Origin: Clostridia bacterium
GTDB lineage: Bacteria; Bacillota; Clostridia; TANB77; CAG-508
Reading direction: 5' to 3'
Assembly: GCA_017625465.1 (NCBI GenBank)
Contig: JAGAKS010000017.1
Span: 62,001 to 126,000 of the forward strand
DNA: 64,000 nucleotides
Below the pieces are notes generated by a model, which was not told where the DNA came from, searched no databases, and saw nothing but the letters and a program-made list of their open reading frames with translations. Position 1 is the first letter of the stretch; every line of letters begins with the position of its first letter. A program made the position numbers and the translations under genes. Positions 1 through 7,019 of this stretch are shown here, in pieces.

Positions 1-1592
1 CAGCTGGAATGAGAGGCGTTATAGGTAATGGTACAAATAGAATGAATATTTATACTGTTACAAAAGCTACTCAAGGTTTGTCTAACTATATTTTAAGACA
101 AGGTTTAGAAAATAAAGGTGTAGCAATAGCTTATGATTCAAGAAATATGTCACCTGAATTTGCTCAGGCAACAGCTTTATGTTTTAATGCAAACGGAATA
201 AAAACATATATATATGATAGTTTAAGAGCAGTTCCACAATTGTCTTTTGCAGTTAGAGAATTAGGATGTACAGCCGGTGTAATGATTACAGCTAGCCATA
301 ATCCACCAGAATATAATGGATATAAAGTATATTGGGATGATGGTGCACAAATCGTAGCTCCACATGATAAAGAAATAATTGCAGAAGTTAATAAAGTAAA
401 AGATTATTCTTTAATTAGATCAATTTCATTAGAAGAAGCTAAGAAACAAAGATTGTATAATGTTATTGGTAAAGCAATGGATAAACTATACTTAACAGCA
501 ATTAAAAAACAAATATTAAATCCAGATATTATTAAAAAAGTACAAAAAGATATAAAAATAGTTTATACACCACTTCATGGAACAGGAAATGTACCAGTTC
601 AAACAGTTTTAGCAGAACTTGGCTTTGAAAATGTATATGTAGTTCCAGAACAAGAATTACCAAATGGATATTTTCCAACAGTTGATTATCCAAATCCAGA
701 AGATGTTAGAGCTTTTGATCTTGCACTAAAACTTGCTAAAAAAGTAGATGCAGATGTTATTTTAGCAACAGACCCTGATGCTGATAGATTAGGTGTTTTT
801 GCAAAAGATTCAAAAACTGGTGAATACAAATCATTTACAGGAAATATGTCAGGATTGCTTATTGCAGAATATGTTCTTTCTCAAAAGAAAGAAAAGAAAA
901 TGTTACCAAAAAACGGTGCTTTAGTATCAACAATAGTTTCTTCAAACTTAGCTATTGCGATAGCAGAAAACTATAAAATTGATTTTATAGAAGTATTAAC
1001 AGGATTTAAGTATATTGGTGAACAAATAAGAAATTTTGAAGCAACAGGAAGTCATGAATATTTATTTGGTTTTGAAGAAAGCTATGGTTGCTTAGTAGGA
1101 ACACATGCAAGAGATAAAGATGCTATAACAGCAGTTATGATGCTTTGCGAAGCTGCAGCTTACTATAAAACAAAAGGCTTAAGCTTATGGGATCAAATGA
1201 TAGAAATTTACAAAAAATATGGATATTATAAAGAAGGAATTACTACAATTACACTAAAAGGTGCGGATGGTGCAGAAAAAATTCAAGAATTAATGAATAA
1301 CATTAGAAGTAACCCACCAAAAACACTTGGAGGTTATAAAGTAACAAGAGTAAGAGATTATAAGACAGGTATAATTGTAGATACAAAAACAGGCAAAGAA
1401 ACAGAAACTGGTTTACCAACTTCAAATGTTCTATATTATGATTTAGAAGATAATTGCTGGGCTTGTGTACGTCCATCAGGAACAGAACCAAAAGTTAAAT
1501 TCTATATGGGTGTTAAAGGAAAATCTTTAGAAGATAGTGAGAAAAAACTTGAGCTTTTAAAGAAAGATATGCAAGCATTATCTGAAAAATAG
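1..1592 (+). CDS. Phosphoglucomutase/phosphomannomutase (5' end cut by window)
   Basis: An alpha-D-phosphohexomutase interconverting hexose 1- and 6-phosphates (PgcA/ManB type), feeding cell-wall and surface-glycan precursors in the cytoplasm. The frame is open to the left edge: codons before the ATG at 9 read Ala-Gly, and the family has a conserved GT-x-G-MRG stretch there, so that ATG is internal and the start lies outside. Family motifs are all present: the phosphoserine loop TASHNP (Ser codon at 294-296), the metal loop DPDADRLG, the sugar-specificity loop GFEESYG and the C-terminal phosphate-binding RPSGTEPKVKFY. About 530 residues are visible, close to full length for this subfamily. 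A strong terminator follows. Whether glucose or mannose phosphate is preferred cannot be read from the sequence. Confidence 0.93.
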   Translation, partial: AGMRGVIGNGTNRMNIYTVTKATQGLSNYILRQGLENKGVAIAYDSRNMSPEFAQATALCFNANGIKTYIYDSLRAVPQLSFAVRELGCTAGVMITASHNPPEYNGYKVYWDDGAQIVAPHDKEIIAEVNKVKDYSLIRSISLEEAKKQRLYNVIGKAMDKLYLTAIKKQILNPDIIKKVQKDIKIVYTPLHGTGNVPVQTVLAELGFENVYVVPEQELPNGYFPTVDYPNPEDVRAFDLALKLAKKVDADVILATDPDADRLGVFAKDSKTGEYKSFTGNMSGLLIAEYVLSQKKEKKMLPKNGALVSTIVSSNLAIAIAENYKIDFIEVLTGFKYIGEQIRNFEATGSHEYLFGFEESYGCLVGTHARDKDAITAVMMLCEAAAYYKTKGLSLWDQMIEIYKKYGYYKEGITTITLKGADGAEKIQELMNNIRSNPPKTLGGYKVTRVRDYKTGIIVDTKTGKETETGLPTSNVLYYDLEDNCWACVRPSGTEPKVKFYMGVKGKSLEDSEKKLELLKKDMQALSEK

Positions 1593-1611
1593 AATTAATA
1601 AAATTAAAATA

Positions 1612-1648
1612 TTTTGGGTACTATAGTTATATAGTACCCAATTTTTTA
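1612..1648 (+). terminator. Rho-independent terminator after phosphohexomutase
   Basis: A perfect 12-bp stem (1614-1625 with 1630-1641, loop GTTA) followed by six T residues. Confidence 0.9.
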
Positions 1649-1686
1649 AAAAAATCAAAAATTTTAAAAAAATTTCAAAAAAAGTG

Positions 1687-1715
1687 TTGACATTACTCAA
1701 AAAATATTGTATTAT
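1687..1715 (+). promoter_or_regulatory. Sigma-A promoter of the tRNA cluster
   Basis: TTGACA at 1687-1692, 17-nt spacer, TATTAT at 1710-1715. Near consensus and about 40 nt before the first tRNA. Confidence 0.85.
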
Positions 1716-1754
1716 ATACAAGCGGTTGCAGTTAAACCGTTCCATAATTTTTAT

Positions 1755-1830
1755 GGGCTATTAGCTCAGTTGGTAGAGCACTTGACTTTTAATCAAGTTG
1801 TCCCGCGTTCGAATCGCGGATAGCTCACCA
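1755..1830 (+). tRNA. tRNA-Lys (UUU), CCA encoded
   Basis: A cloverleaf can be folded by eye. Acceptor GGGCTAT pairs with ATAGCTC; the D-arm TAGCTCAGTTGG and T-loop TTCGAAT are standard. The anticodon loop CTTTTAA has TTT at 1788-1790. CCA is encoded at 1828-1830. First of three co-oriented tRNAs under one promoter. Confidence 0.95.
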
Positions 1831-1860
1831 AATGAATATCGCAAGATATTCATTTATTAT

Positions 1861-1935
1861 GGCCCCTTGGTCAAGCGGTTAAGACATCGCCCTTTCACGG
1901 CGGAGACATGGGTTCGATTCCCGTAGGGGTCACCA
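1861..1935 (+). tRNA. tRNA-Glu (UUC), CCA encoded
   Basis: Acceptor GGCCCCT pairs with AGGGGTC. The anticodon loop CTTTCAC has TTC at 1894-1896. The T-arm contains GGTTCGATTCC and CCA is encoded at 1933-1935. Confidence 0.95.
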
Positions 1936-1941
1936 ATCAAT

Positions 1942-2017
<76 letters not shown>

Positions 2018-2049
2018 AAGAAGAATTAGAGAAATCTAATTCTTTTTTT
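2018..2049 (+). terminator. Terminator of the tRNA cluster
   Basis: AAGAATTAGA / TCTAATTCTT stem (2021-2030 with 2035-2044), GAAA tetraloop, then five T residues. Confidence 0.9.
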
Positions 2050-2050
2050 A

Positions 2051-2080
2051 TTGACTTTTAAATAATTTACTGTATAGTAT
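2051..2080 (+). promoter_or_regulatory. Probable sigma-A promoter of the SDR gene
   Basis: TTGACT at 2051-2056, 18-nt spacer, TAGTAT at 2075-2080. A good ribosome site (AAAGGAG, near 2085) follows, then the ATG at 2102. Confidence 0.65.
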
Positions 2081-2101
2081 AAGTAAAGGAGTTTAAAATT
2101 T

Positions 2102-2833
2102 ATGGAAAATAAAGTAATTTTAGTAACAGGAGCAAGTCGTGGTATAGGACGAGCTATTGCAAAAGAATTAGCGTTAGAAGGTAATATTGTTATTGCAAAC
2201 TATAATAAATCTACAGAAAAAGCGCAAGAATTAAAAAATGAATTACAAAGAGAAAACATTGAAATAGATTTATATAAGGCAGATGTGTCTAAACGTACAG
2301 AAGTAGAAAATATGATTGATTATATTATTCAAAAGTATAAAAAAATAGATGTACTTGTTAATAATGCAGGAATAGATTTAGTAAAGTTATTTACAGAAGT
2401 AACAGATGATGATTGGAATTATGTTATAAATAACAATTTGTATTCTGTTTTCTGTGTGTCACAAGCGGTATCAAAGCACATGATAAATGCTAAAAGTGGT
2501 TTAATCATAAATATTTCATCAATATTTGGTCAAATTGGTGCATCTTGTGAAAGTATATATGCTGTATCCAAAGCAGGCATTGATGGACTTACAAAATCAT
2601 TGGCAAAAGAGCTTTCTTTATCAAATATAAGAGTAAACTCAATTGCACCAGGTTTAATAGATACGGAAATGAATAATGATTTGTCAGAAGAAGATATAAA
2701 AAATGTGGAGCTTGAAATTCCACTTAAACGAATTGGAAAGACAGAAGAAATAGCTAAAACTGTAAAAATGTTAATAGAATGTGATTATATTACAGGCCAA
2801 GTAATAGCAGTAAATGGTGGTTGGTATATGTAA
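2102..2833 (+). CDS. Short-chain dehydrogenase/reductase, FabG-like
   Basis: A 243-residue classical SDR using NAD(P)(H) on a hydroxyl/keto substrate. It has the Rossmann motif TGASRGIG (residues 9-16), the structural NNAG motif, and the catalytic set Ser140, Tyr153 and Lys157 (Y-A-V-S-K); PG and NGG motifs lie near the C-terminus. Length and motifs match 3-oxoacyl-ACP reductase FabG. However, it stands alone between its own promoter and a terminator, with no fatty-acid genes nearby, so it could serve another pathway. The start is set by AAAGGAG about 10 nt upstream of ATG. Family assignment is certain; substrate is not. Confidence 0.9.
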   Translation: MENKVILVTGASRGIGRAIAKELALEGNIVIANYNKSTEKAQELKNELQRENIEIDLYKADVSKRTEVENMIDYIIQKYKKIDVLVNNAGIDLVKLFTEVTDDDWNYVINNNLYSVFCVSQAVSKHMINAKSGLIINISSIFGQIGASCESIYAVSKAGIDGLTKSLAKELSLSNIRVNSIAPGLIDTEMNNDLSEEDIKNVELEIPLKRIGKTEEIAKTVKMLIECDYITGQVIAVNGGWYM

Positions 2834-2837
2834 AATA

Positions 2838-2871
2838 AAAAGATACTTAAATTTAGTTTTAAGTATCTTTT
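2838..2871. terminator. Shared bidirectional terminator
   Basis: A 14-bp A/T-flanked stem (2838-2851 with 2858-2871) lies between convergent genes. It has a T run on either strand, so it can stop both. Confidence 0.85.
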
Positions 2872-3352
2872 AATTATTTAAATCATCTAAAATATTCTTT
2901 TTCTTTTTGTAATTTCCTGAGATAAGCTTTGGTAAAATAATAAGCATTTTATATATTGCAAGTCTAATCTTTTTAGAATAGATATAAGACTTTCTAAGCC
3001 TTCTAGGTTTGATTAAAGCAAACTCGTCGCTAGCTGAAAGAATTATAGCTGTATCTGGATGTTCTATTGTAAATATATAGTTTTCTCCGCCATTGTTATC
3101 CCATTCATCTTTTTCATTTTTAAAGCAAAAATTAAAAGTAGTATTATCTTCCAATACTAATTCTAATTGAAAGCCTAATTCACTTTTTGTCATTTCTGCT
3201 TCAACAATATTTTCCCAATTTTCACCAAAACCATATCTAATGAAAACTTTTGTTGAATTATCTTGAAAAAATTTACCTGTATATGAGATTTTAATTTTGT
3301 TATTTGGCGTTAATTTATCTGTATTAAAGAAAATATTCTTAACTAACTCCAT
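2870..3352 (-). CDS. Carbohydrate-binding-module-like protein (CBM25/53 type)
   Basis: A 160-residue protein. The start is the ATG at 3352, preceded by AAGGAG about 10 nt upstream; a more distal in-frame ATG lacks a ribosome site. Residues about 8-100 form one beta-rich domain. Features such as FIRYGFGENWENI, then MTKSELGFQLELVLED, then W-D-N-N-G-G-E-N-Y recall the starch-binding CBM25/CBM53 fold, where Trp and Asn residues contact alpha-glucans. The remaining ~60 residues are basic with a hydrophobic patch. There is no signal peptide, so it probably acts in the cytoplasm, perhaps on glycogen-like polymer. No catalytic domain is present. Function is inferred from family resemblance only. Confidence 0.75.
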   Translation of the reverse strand: MELVKNIFFNTDKLTPNNKIKISYTGKFFQDNSTKVFIRYGFGENWENIVEAEMTKSELGFQLELVLEDNTTFNFCFKNEKDEWDNNGGENYIFTIEHPDTAIILSASDEFALIKPRRLRKSYIYSKKIRLAIYKMLIILPKLISGNYKKKKNILDDLNN

Positions 3353-3444
3353 TAAAATTTTACTCCTTAAATTAACTATAATTATTATAATCTTAATGCA
3401 AAATATATTCAATATGCTTTTTGAATGTTATTAAAATGTAATAA

Positions 3445-4011
3445 TTATAGGTAAATTTTTCCAATTACATAGAAATTATCGTCTTTAGAAATTTGTATAT
3501 CCTTGACATTATTATCTCTAGCTTTCAAAATAAATTTATCTTTTTTATATAATAAATGTCTAATAAGAAATTGACCATTGTAAAAGAATAATCCTACTTC
3601 TTTATTAGCAATTAAAGCATTTTGTTCAACATATACGTAAGAGTTTTCTTTTATAATTGGTTCCATTGTAGAATCTGGTACTTTGTATGCAAAAGAAGCA
3701 TTAGCAAATTTTGCAGGACATTCTACAAAATCATCTAAATTAGAAAAAGCAGGTATTTTATTATATGGAATGTAATTAATATAGTCATATTCTAATTGCT
3801 CGTTTGAAAGTTCTTTATCGTAAGTATAAAGTAATTCTTGATAAGGAATTTCTAAAGCGTTACAGATGCTTTTTAATGCTTTATGGCTTGGATTTCTTTC
3901 ACCTTTTTCAATATGTGTAAGGTGTCCAATATTGATATCTGTTAGTTCAGCTAATTTTGTTTTTGTAATTCTTTTTTCTTTTCGTATTTTAGAAAGCATA
4001 TTTCCTATCAT
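3445..4011 (-). CDS. XRE-family regulator with S24/LexA-like C-terminal domain
   Basis: A 188-residue regulator. Residues 5-60 are a Cro/CI-type helix-turn-helix (LSKIRKEKRITKTKLAEL... HIEKGERNPS). Residues ~85-188 resemble the S24 peptidase fold of LexA and phage repressors. At the usual G-D-S-M nucleophile the sequence is VPDSTMEP (111-118), which puts Thr115 before the Met; the general-base Lys position (V-K-R-L) reads I-R-H-L with Arg151. I therefore infer loss of autocleavage and retention of the fold for dimerisation or sensing. It is divergent from the VanW-type gene and has its own promoter at 4048-4076. AGAGG precedes the ATG by about 11 nt. It probably regulates itself and/or its neighbour. 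Confidence 0.85.
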   Translation of the reverse strand: MIGNMLSKIRKEKRITKTKLAELTDINIGHLTHIEKGERNPSHKALKSICNALEIPYQELLYTYDKELSNEQLEYDYINYIPYNKIPAFSNLDDFVECPAKFANASFAYKVPDSTMEPIIKENSYVYVEQNALIANKEVGLFFYNGQFLIRHLLYKKDKFILKARDNNVKDIQISKDDNFYVIGKIYL

Positions 4012-4047
4012 TTGTTTCGTTTACCTCTCTTAAATATATTTTAATTA

Positions 4048-4076
4048 ATTATATATATAAATAAATTTGTTGTCTA
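4048..4076 (-). promoter_or_regulatory. Sigma-A promoter of the XRE regulator
   Basis: Reading the minus strand: TAGACA (4076-4071), 17-nt spacer, TATAAT (4053-4048). Confidence 0.75.
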
Positions 4077-4103
4077 GTAAATAATTATAAAATAATTTTT
4101 TAG

Positions 4104-4132
4104 TTGCGGAATATACTTAAGTATGATAATAT
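4104..4132 (+). promoter_or_regulatory. VanW-gene promoter containing a palindrome
   Basis: TTGCGG at 4104-4109, 17-nt spacer, TAATAT at 4127-4132. The spacer holds a perfect 12-bp palindrome, ATACTTAAGTAT (4113-4124). Its position between -35 and -10 is typical of a repressor operator; the divergent XRE protein is the obvious candidate (inference). Confidence 0.6.
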
Positions 4133-4171
4133 TATTTATGCTTAGTAACTTTAAAACAAAGGGGAATAAGG

Positions 4172-5836
4172 ATGTCAAAGAAAAAACAAAAAGTTGAAGA
4201 AACTAAAGAAGAAAAGAAAGATTTAATAAAAGTTGAAGAACCTGAAAAACCCACTCTAGAACAAGAAATAGAGCGAAAGCAAAAAAAGAATATATTTATT
4301 TTTATAAACATAGCAATACTGGTATTTCTTATTGGTATTTTTTCAATAATATTTGCTTTAATGAATGTAACTAAATCAGTCATTGTCAATGGCGTTTCTA
4401 TAAAAGGTATAGATGTTTCTAATTTAAGTATGATTGAAGCTAAAAACAAAATTGAGGAAGCATTAAACATAGAATTAAATAATTCTATAAAACTTTCAGC
4501 TAACGAATATGAAACAACTCTAAATACTAGTCAAATTGAATTTGAATATAATATATCTAAAGCTGTAGAAGATGCATATTCAGTAGGAAGAAATGGAAAT
4601 ATCATTCAAAACAATTATGAAATTTTGAAAGCTGCTTTTCTATGCAAAGATATAATGCCAGAATATACATATAATAAAGATACTTTAAATTATATTGTAG
4701 ATAGTATAGAAAGCAAAATTCCAGGATTAGTTTCTCAAGCAACATATTATAGAGAGGGAGAAACACTTATTATAACACCAGGTACAGATGGAATAAAGGT
4801 CAATAAGGATAAATTGAAAGAAGAAATAATAAATACTATTGTTAATGAAAATGCAGTTGAAATTTTGCAAAAAAATCAACCTATTTCCTTAGAAATACCA
4901 ATAGAACAAACTAAGGCAGATGCTATTGATATAGAACAAATTCATAAAGATATTTATACAGAACCAAAAGATGCGTATTATGAAGAAAATCCGTTTAAAA
5001 TATATGCAGAAGTAGAAGGTGTAGATTTTGCAATTTCTATGGATGAAGCAAAAGGAATAATTGCCGAAAATAAAGAAGAATATAGAATACCACTTAAAAT
5101 TACTCCTGCAAATAAAACAATAAACGATATCGGAACAGAAGCATTTCCATACTTAATTAGTTCTTTTACAACTAGATATGATGCAAGTAATGTTAATAGA
5201 AGTCAGAATTTAGCAATTGCAACATCAAAGATAAATGGTACTGTTTTAATGCCTGGTGAGGAATTTTCTTTTAATCAAGTTGTTGGAAAAAGAACAATAG
5301 AAGAAGGATATAAAGATGCGAAAATCTATCAAGATGGTAAAGTTGTAGATGGATTAGCAGGTGGTATATGTCAAATATCTTCAACATTATATAATGCAGT
5401 AGTTCAAGCAAATTTAGAGATTGTAGAAAGAAGAAATCATTCTTTTACAACTTCTTATGTAAAAGCAGGAAGAGATGCTACAGTTGTATATGGTGTTATC
5501 GATTTTAAATTTAAAAATACAAGAACATATCCAATAAAAATTGAAGGAAGTGTAAATAGTGGTATTGCTGAATTTAATATTCATGGTATAAAAGAAGAAG
5601 TAGAATATACTGTTGATTTAGCACCAGTAGTTACCGCATCAATACCTTATTCAACACAATATATTCCAGATCCTACTTTAATGCCAGGACAACAAGTATT
5701 AGTGCAAGCAGGTGGTAGTGGTTGCAAAGTTACAACATATAAAGAAACGAAATTAGATGGCAAGTTAGTATCAAGAGAAATTATTTCAACAGATACATAT
5801 CAACCAATGAAGGCAATTATAAGGGTTGGACCATAA
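4172..5836 (+). CDS. VanW-family cell-wall protein with peptidoglycan-binding-4-like repeats
   Basis: A 554-residue membrane-anchored protein. Residues 1-38 are a charged cytoplasmic tail and 39-64 a single membrane helix. Extracellular PG_binding_4-like modules follow (starting VNGVSIKGIDVSNLS). Residues ~340-480 are a VanW domain with the family landmarks LMPGEEFSFNQVVGKRT, GGICQISSTLYNA and ERRNHSF. The last ~60 residues resemble the tail found after VanW in many clostridial proteins. VanW occurs in some vancomycin-resistance clusters, but its biochemistry is unsettled. No other van genes are here, so a housekeeping wall role is more likely than resistance. Ribosome site GGGGAATAAGG precedes the ATG. 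Control by the divergent XRE regulator is likely. Confidence 0.88.
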   Translation: MSKKKQKVEETKEEKKDLIKVEEPEKPTLEQEIERKQKKNIFIFINIAILVFLIGIFSIIFALMNVTKSVIVNGVSIKGIDVSNLSMIEAKNKIEEALNIELNNSIKLSANEYETTLNTSQIEFEYNISKAVEDAYSVGRNGNIIQNNYEILKAAFLCKDIMPEYTYNKDTLNYIVDSIESKIPGLVSQATYYREGETLIITPGTDGIKVNKDKLKEEIINTIVNENAVEILQKNQPISLEIPIEQTKADAIDIEQIHKDIYTEPKDAYYEENPFKIYAEVEGVDFAISMDEAKGIIAENKEEYRIPLKITPANKTINDIGTEAFPYLISSFTTRYDASNVNRSQNLAIATSKINGTVLMPGEEFSFNQVVGKRTIEEGYKDAKIYQDGKVVDGLAGGICQISSTLYNAVVQANLEIVERRNHSFTTSYVKAGRDATVVYGVIDFKFKNTRTYPIKIEGSVNSGIAEFNIHGIKEEVEYTVDLAPVVTASIPYSTQYIPDPTLMPGQQVLVQAGGSGCKVTTYKETKLDGKLVSREIISTDTYQPMKAIIRVGP

Positions 5837-5852
5837 AATTATATTAAGAAAT

Positions 5853-5887
5853 AAAAAACACATAACTTGCGTTATGCGTTTTTTATT
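5853..5887 (+). terminator. Terminator after VanW gene
   Basis: A 13-14-bp A-rich/T-rich stem (5853-5866 with 5871-5884, one mismatch, TTGC loop) with a T tract. Confidence 0.8.
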
Positions 5888-5963
5888 TGGTGGGTCATCG
5901 GGGAGTCGAACCCCGGACCGTCAGATTAAGAGTCTGCTGCTCTACCAACTGAGCTAATAACCC
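5888..5963 (-). tRNA. tRNA-Lys (CUU), CCA encoded
   Basis: On the minus strand, acceptor GGGTTAT pairs with ATGACCC. The anticodon loop CTCTTAA has CTT (plus-strand positions 5930-5928). T-loop TTCGACT; CCA encoded at 5890-5888. It complements the UUU isoacceptor at 1755. Confidence 0.95.
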
Positions 5964-5985
5964 AAATATTAAATTGACAAAAATA

Positions 5986-6014
5986 ATTATAATATGAACA
6001 GCTTATAAAGTCAA
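5986..6014 (-). promoter_or_regulatory. Sigma-A promoter of tRNA-Lys (CUU)
   Basis: Minus strand TTGACT (6014-6009), 17-nt spacer, TATAAT (5991-5986), just upstream of the tRNA. Confidence 0.8.
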
Positions 6015-6050
6015 GCAAATTTGGAAAAAATGAACTATAAAGTGCAGATA

Positions 6051-6079
6051 TTTACAAAACAGGAAAAATGTGATATAAT
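6051..6079 (+). promoter_or_regulatory. Sigma-A promoter of the phosphatase/kinase operon
   Basis: TTTACA at 6051-6056, 17-nt spacer, TATAAT at 6074-6079. It serves the 38-codon ORF and probably the two genes after it. Confidence 0.8.
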
Positions 6080-6130
6080 ACAACTTGTGTGTTGTAACTA
6101 TAATACACAAATAGAGAAGGAGGAGTAAAT

Positions 6131-6247
6131 ATGCCATATAGTGAATTTTTACAATATTATAATAATACAAATGATTATGATTATGAAAATTTACCAAGCA
6201 TAATGTTCGGAGATGACACTAAGGAAAATTTAATGAACATATTGTAG
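6131..6247 (+). CDS. 38-residue acidic small protein at operon head
   Basis: Not a family I recognise. It starts at an ATG with an excellent ribosome site (GAAGGAGGAG) and ends in TAG 9 nt before the phosphatase ATG, whose ribosome site overlaps the stop (TAGGAG). The product is Tyr/Asn/Asp-rich (MPYSEFLQYYNNTND at its start), with no signal peptide or membrane segment. It lies between a clear promoter and a kinase/phosphatase pair. It may be a real small protein, possibly a tyrosine-phosphorylation substrate or regulator, or a translated leader; that is speculation. The signals support translation; function is unknown. Confidence 0.65.
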   Translation: MPYSEFLQYYNNTNDYDYENLPSIMFGDDTKENLMNIL

Positions 6248-6256
6248 GAGAAAAAT

Positions 6257-6967
6257 ATGATAGATTTACATTGCCATATACTTTTTGATACAGATGATGG
6301 AGCAAGAAAAATAGAAAATAGTATAAATATTTTGAAAGAGGCGTATGATGCAGGTTTTACTGAAATTTGTTGTACGCCTCATTACGTTGCGCCTCAACAT
6401 ATAAAAACTAAATTAGAAAATAAAGAAAAATTAAATTTAATAGAAGAAAAGTTAAAAGAAGAAAAGATAGATATAAAACTTTGTTTAGGAAATGAAATTT
6501 ATGTTACTGATAACATAGATGAATTAGTTAAAAATGGAAGTGTTTCAACTATTGCAGATACAAAATATATATTAGTGGAATTGCCTATAACACAAAAATT
6601 ATTAAATGCAGAAGAAACTATAGAAAGTTTAATTTTTGCAGGGTATAAAGTTATTTTAGCTCATCCAGAAAGATACGTATATGTTCAAAAAAACATAAAA
6701 TACCTAGATAATTTTATTGAAATGGGTGCGTATTTGCAAGGAAACTATGAATCTTTAATAGGAAAATATGGTAAGGAAGCTGAAAAGACTATTAAGAAAT
6801 TGCTTAAAGAAAAAAAGATTGATTTACTTGCAACAGATACACATAGAGAAAATTCCACTTATACAAAAATGAATAAAATTTTAAAAAAATTAAAACATTA
6901 TGCTAAAAAAGACTATTATGAATATGTTACGCAAGATTGCCAAAAAGATATATTAAAAAATGTTTAA
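6257..6967 (+). CDS. PHP-type tyrosine-protein phosphatase (CpsB/YwqE family)
   Basis: A 236-residue metal-dependent phosphotyrosine phosphatase of the PHP fold. It removes phosphate from bacterial tyrosine kinases and their targets. Metal-binding landmarks are intact: H5-x-H7 at the N-terminus, TPH (His42), G-N-E (Glu80), A-H-P-E-R (His136, Glu138, Arg139) and T-D-x-H (Asp194, His196). It is cytoplasmic, with no signal. The tyrosine autokinase follows 52 nt downstream, the standard CpsB-CpsC/D functional pair controlling polysaccharide length and export. Here no glycan polymerase, flippase or glycosyltransferase genes are adjacent, so the controlled pathway lies elsewhere or is different. 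Confidence 0.9.
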   Translation: MIDLHCHILFDTDDGARKIENSINILKEAYDAGFTEICCTPHYVAPQHIKTKLENKEKLNLIEEKLKEEKIDIKLCLGNEIYVTDNIDELVKNGSVSTIADTKYILVELPITQKLLNAEETIESLIFAGYKVILAHPERYVYVQKNIKYLDNFIEMGAYLQGNYESLIGKYGKEAEKTIKKLLKEKKIDLLATDTHRENSTYTKMNKILKKLKHYAKKDYYEYVTQDCQKDILKNV

Positions 6968-7019
6968 ATTATATTGAAAAAAATAAATATTATAAATATA
7001 ATGATGTGGGTGAAAGTTA

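Noticed and set aside
4172..5836. VanW domain read as vancomycin resistance
   Set aside because: No vanA/B ligase, vanH, vanX or VanRS-type genes nearby; VanW domains are common in susceptible clostridia.
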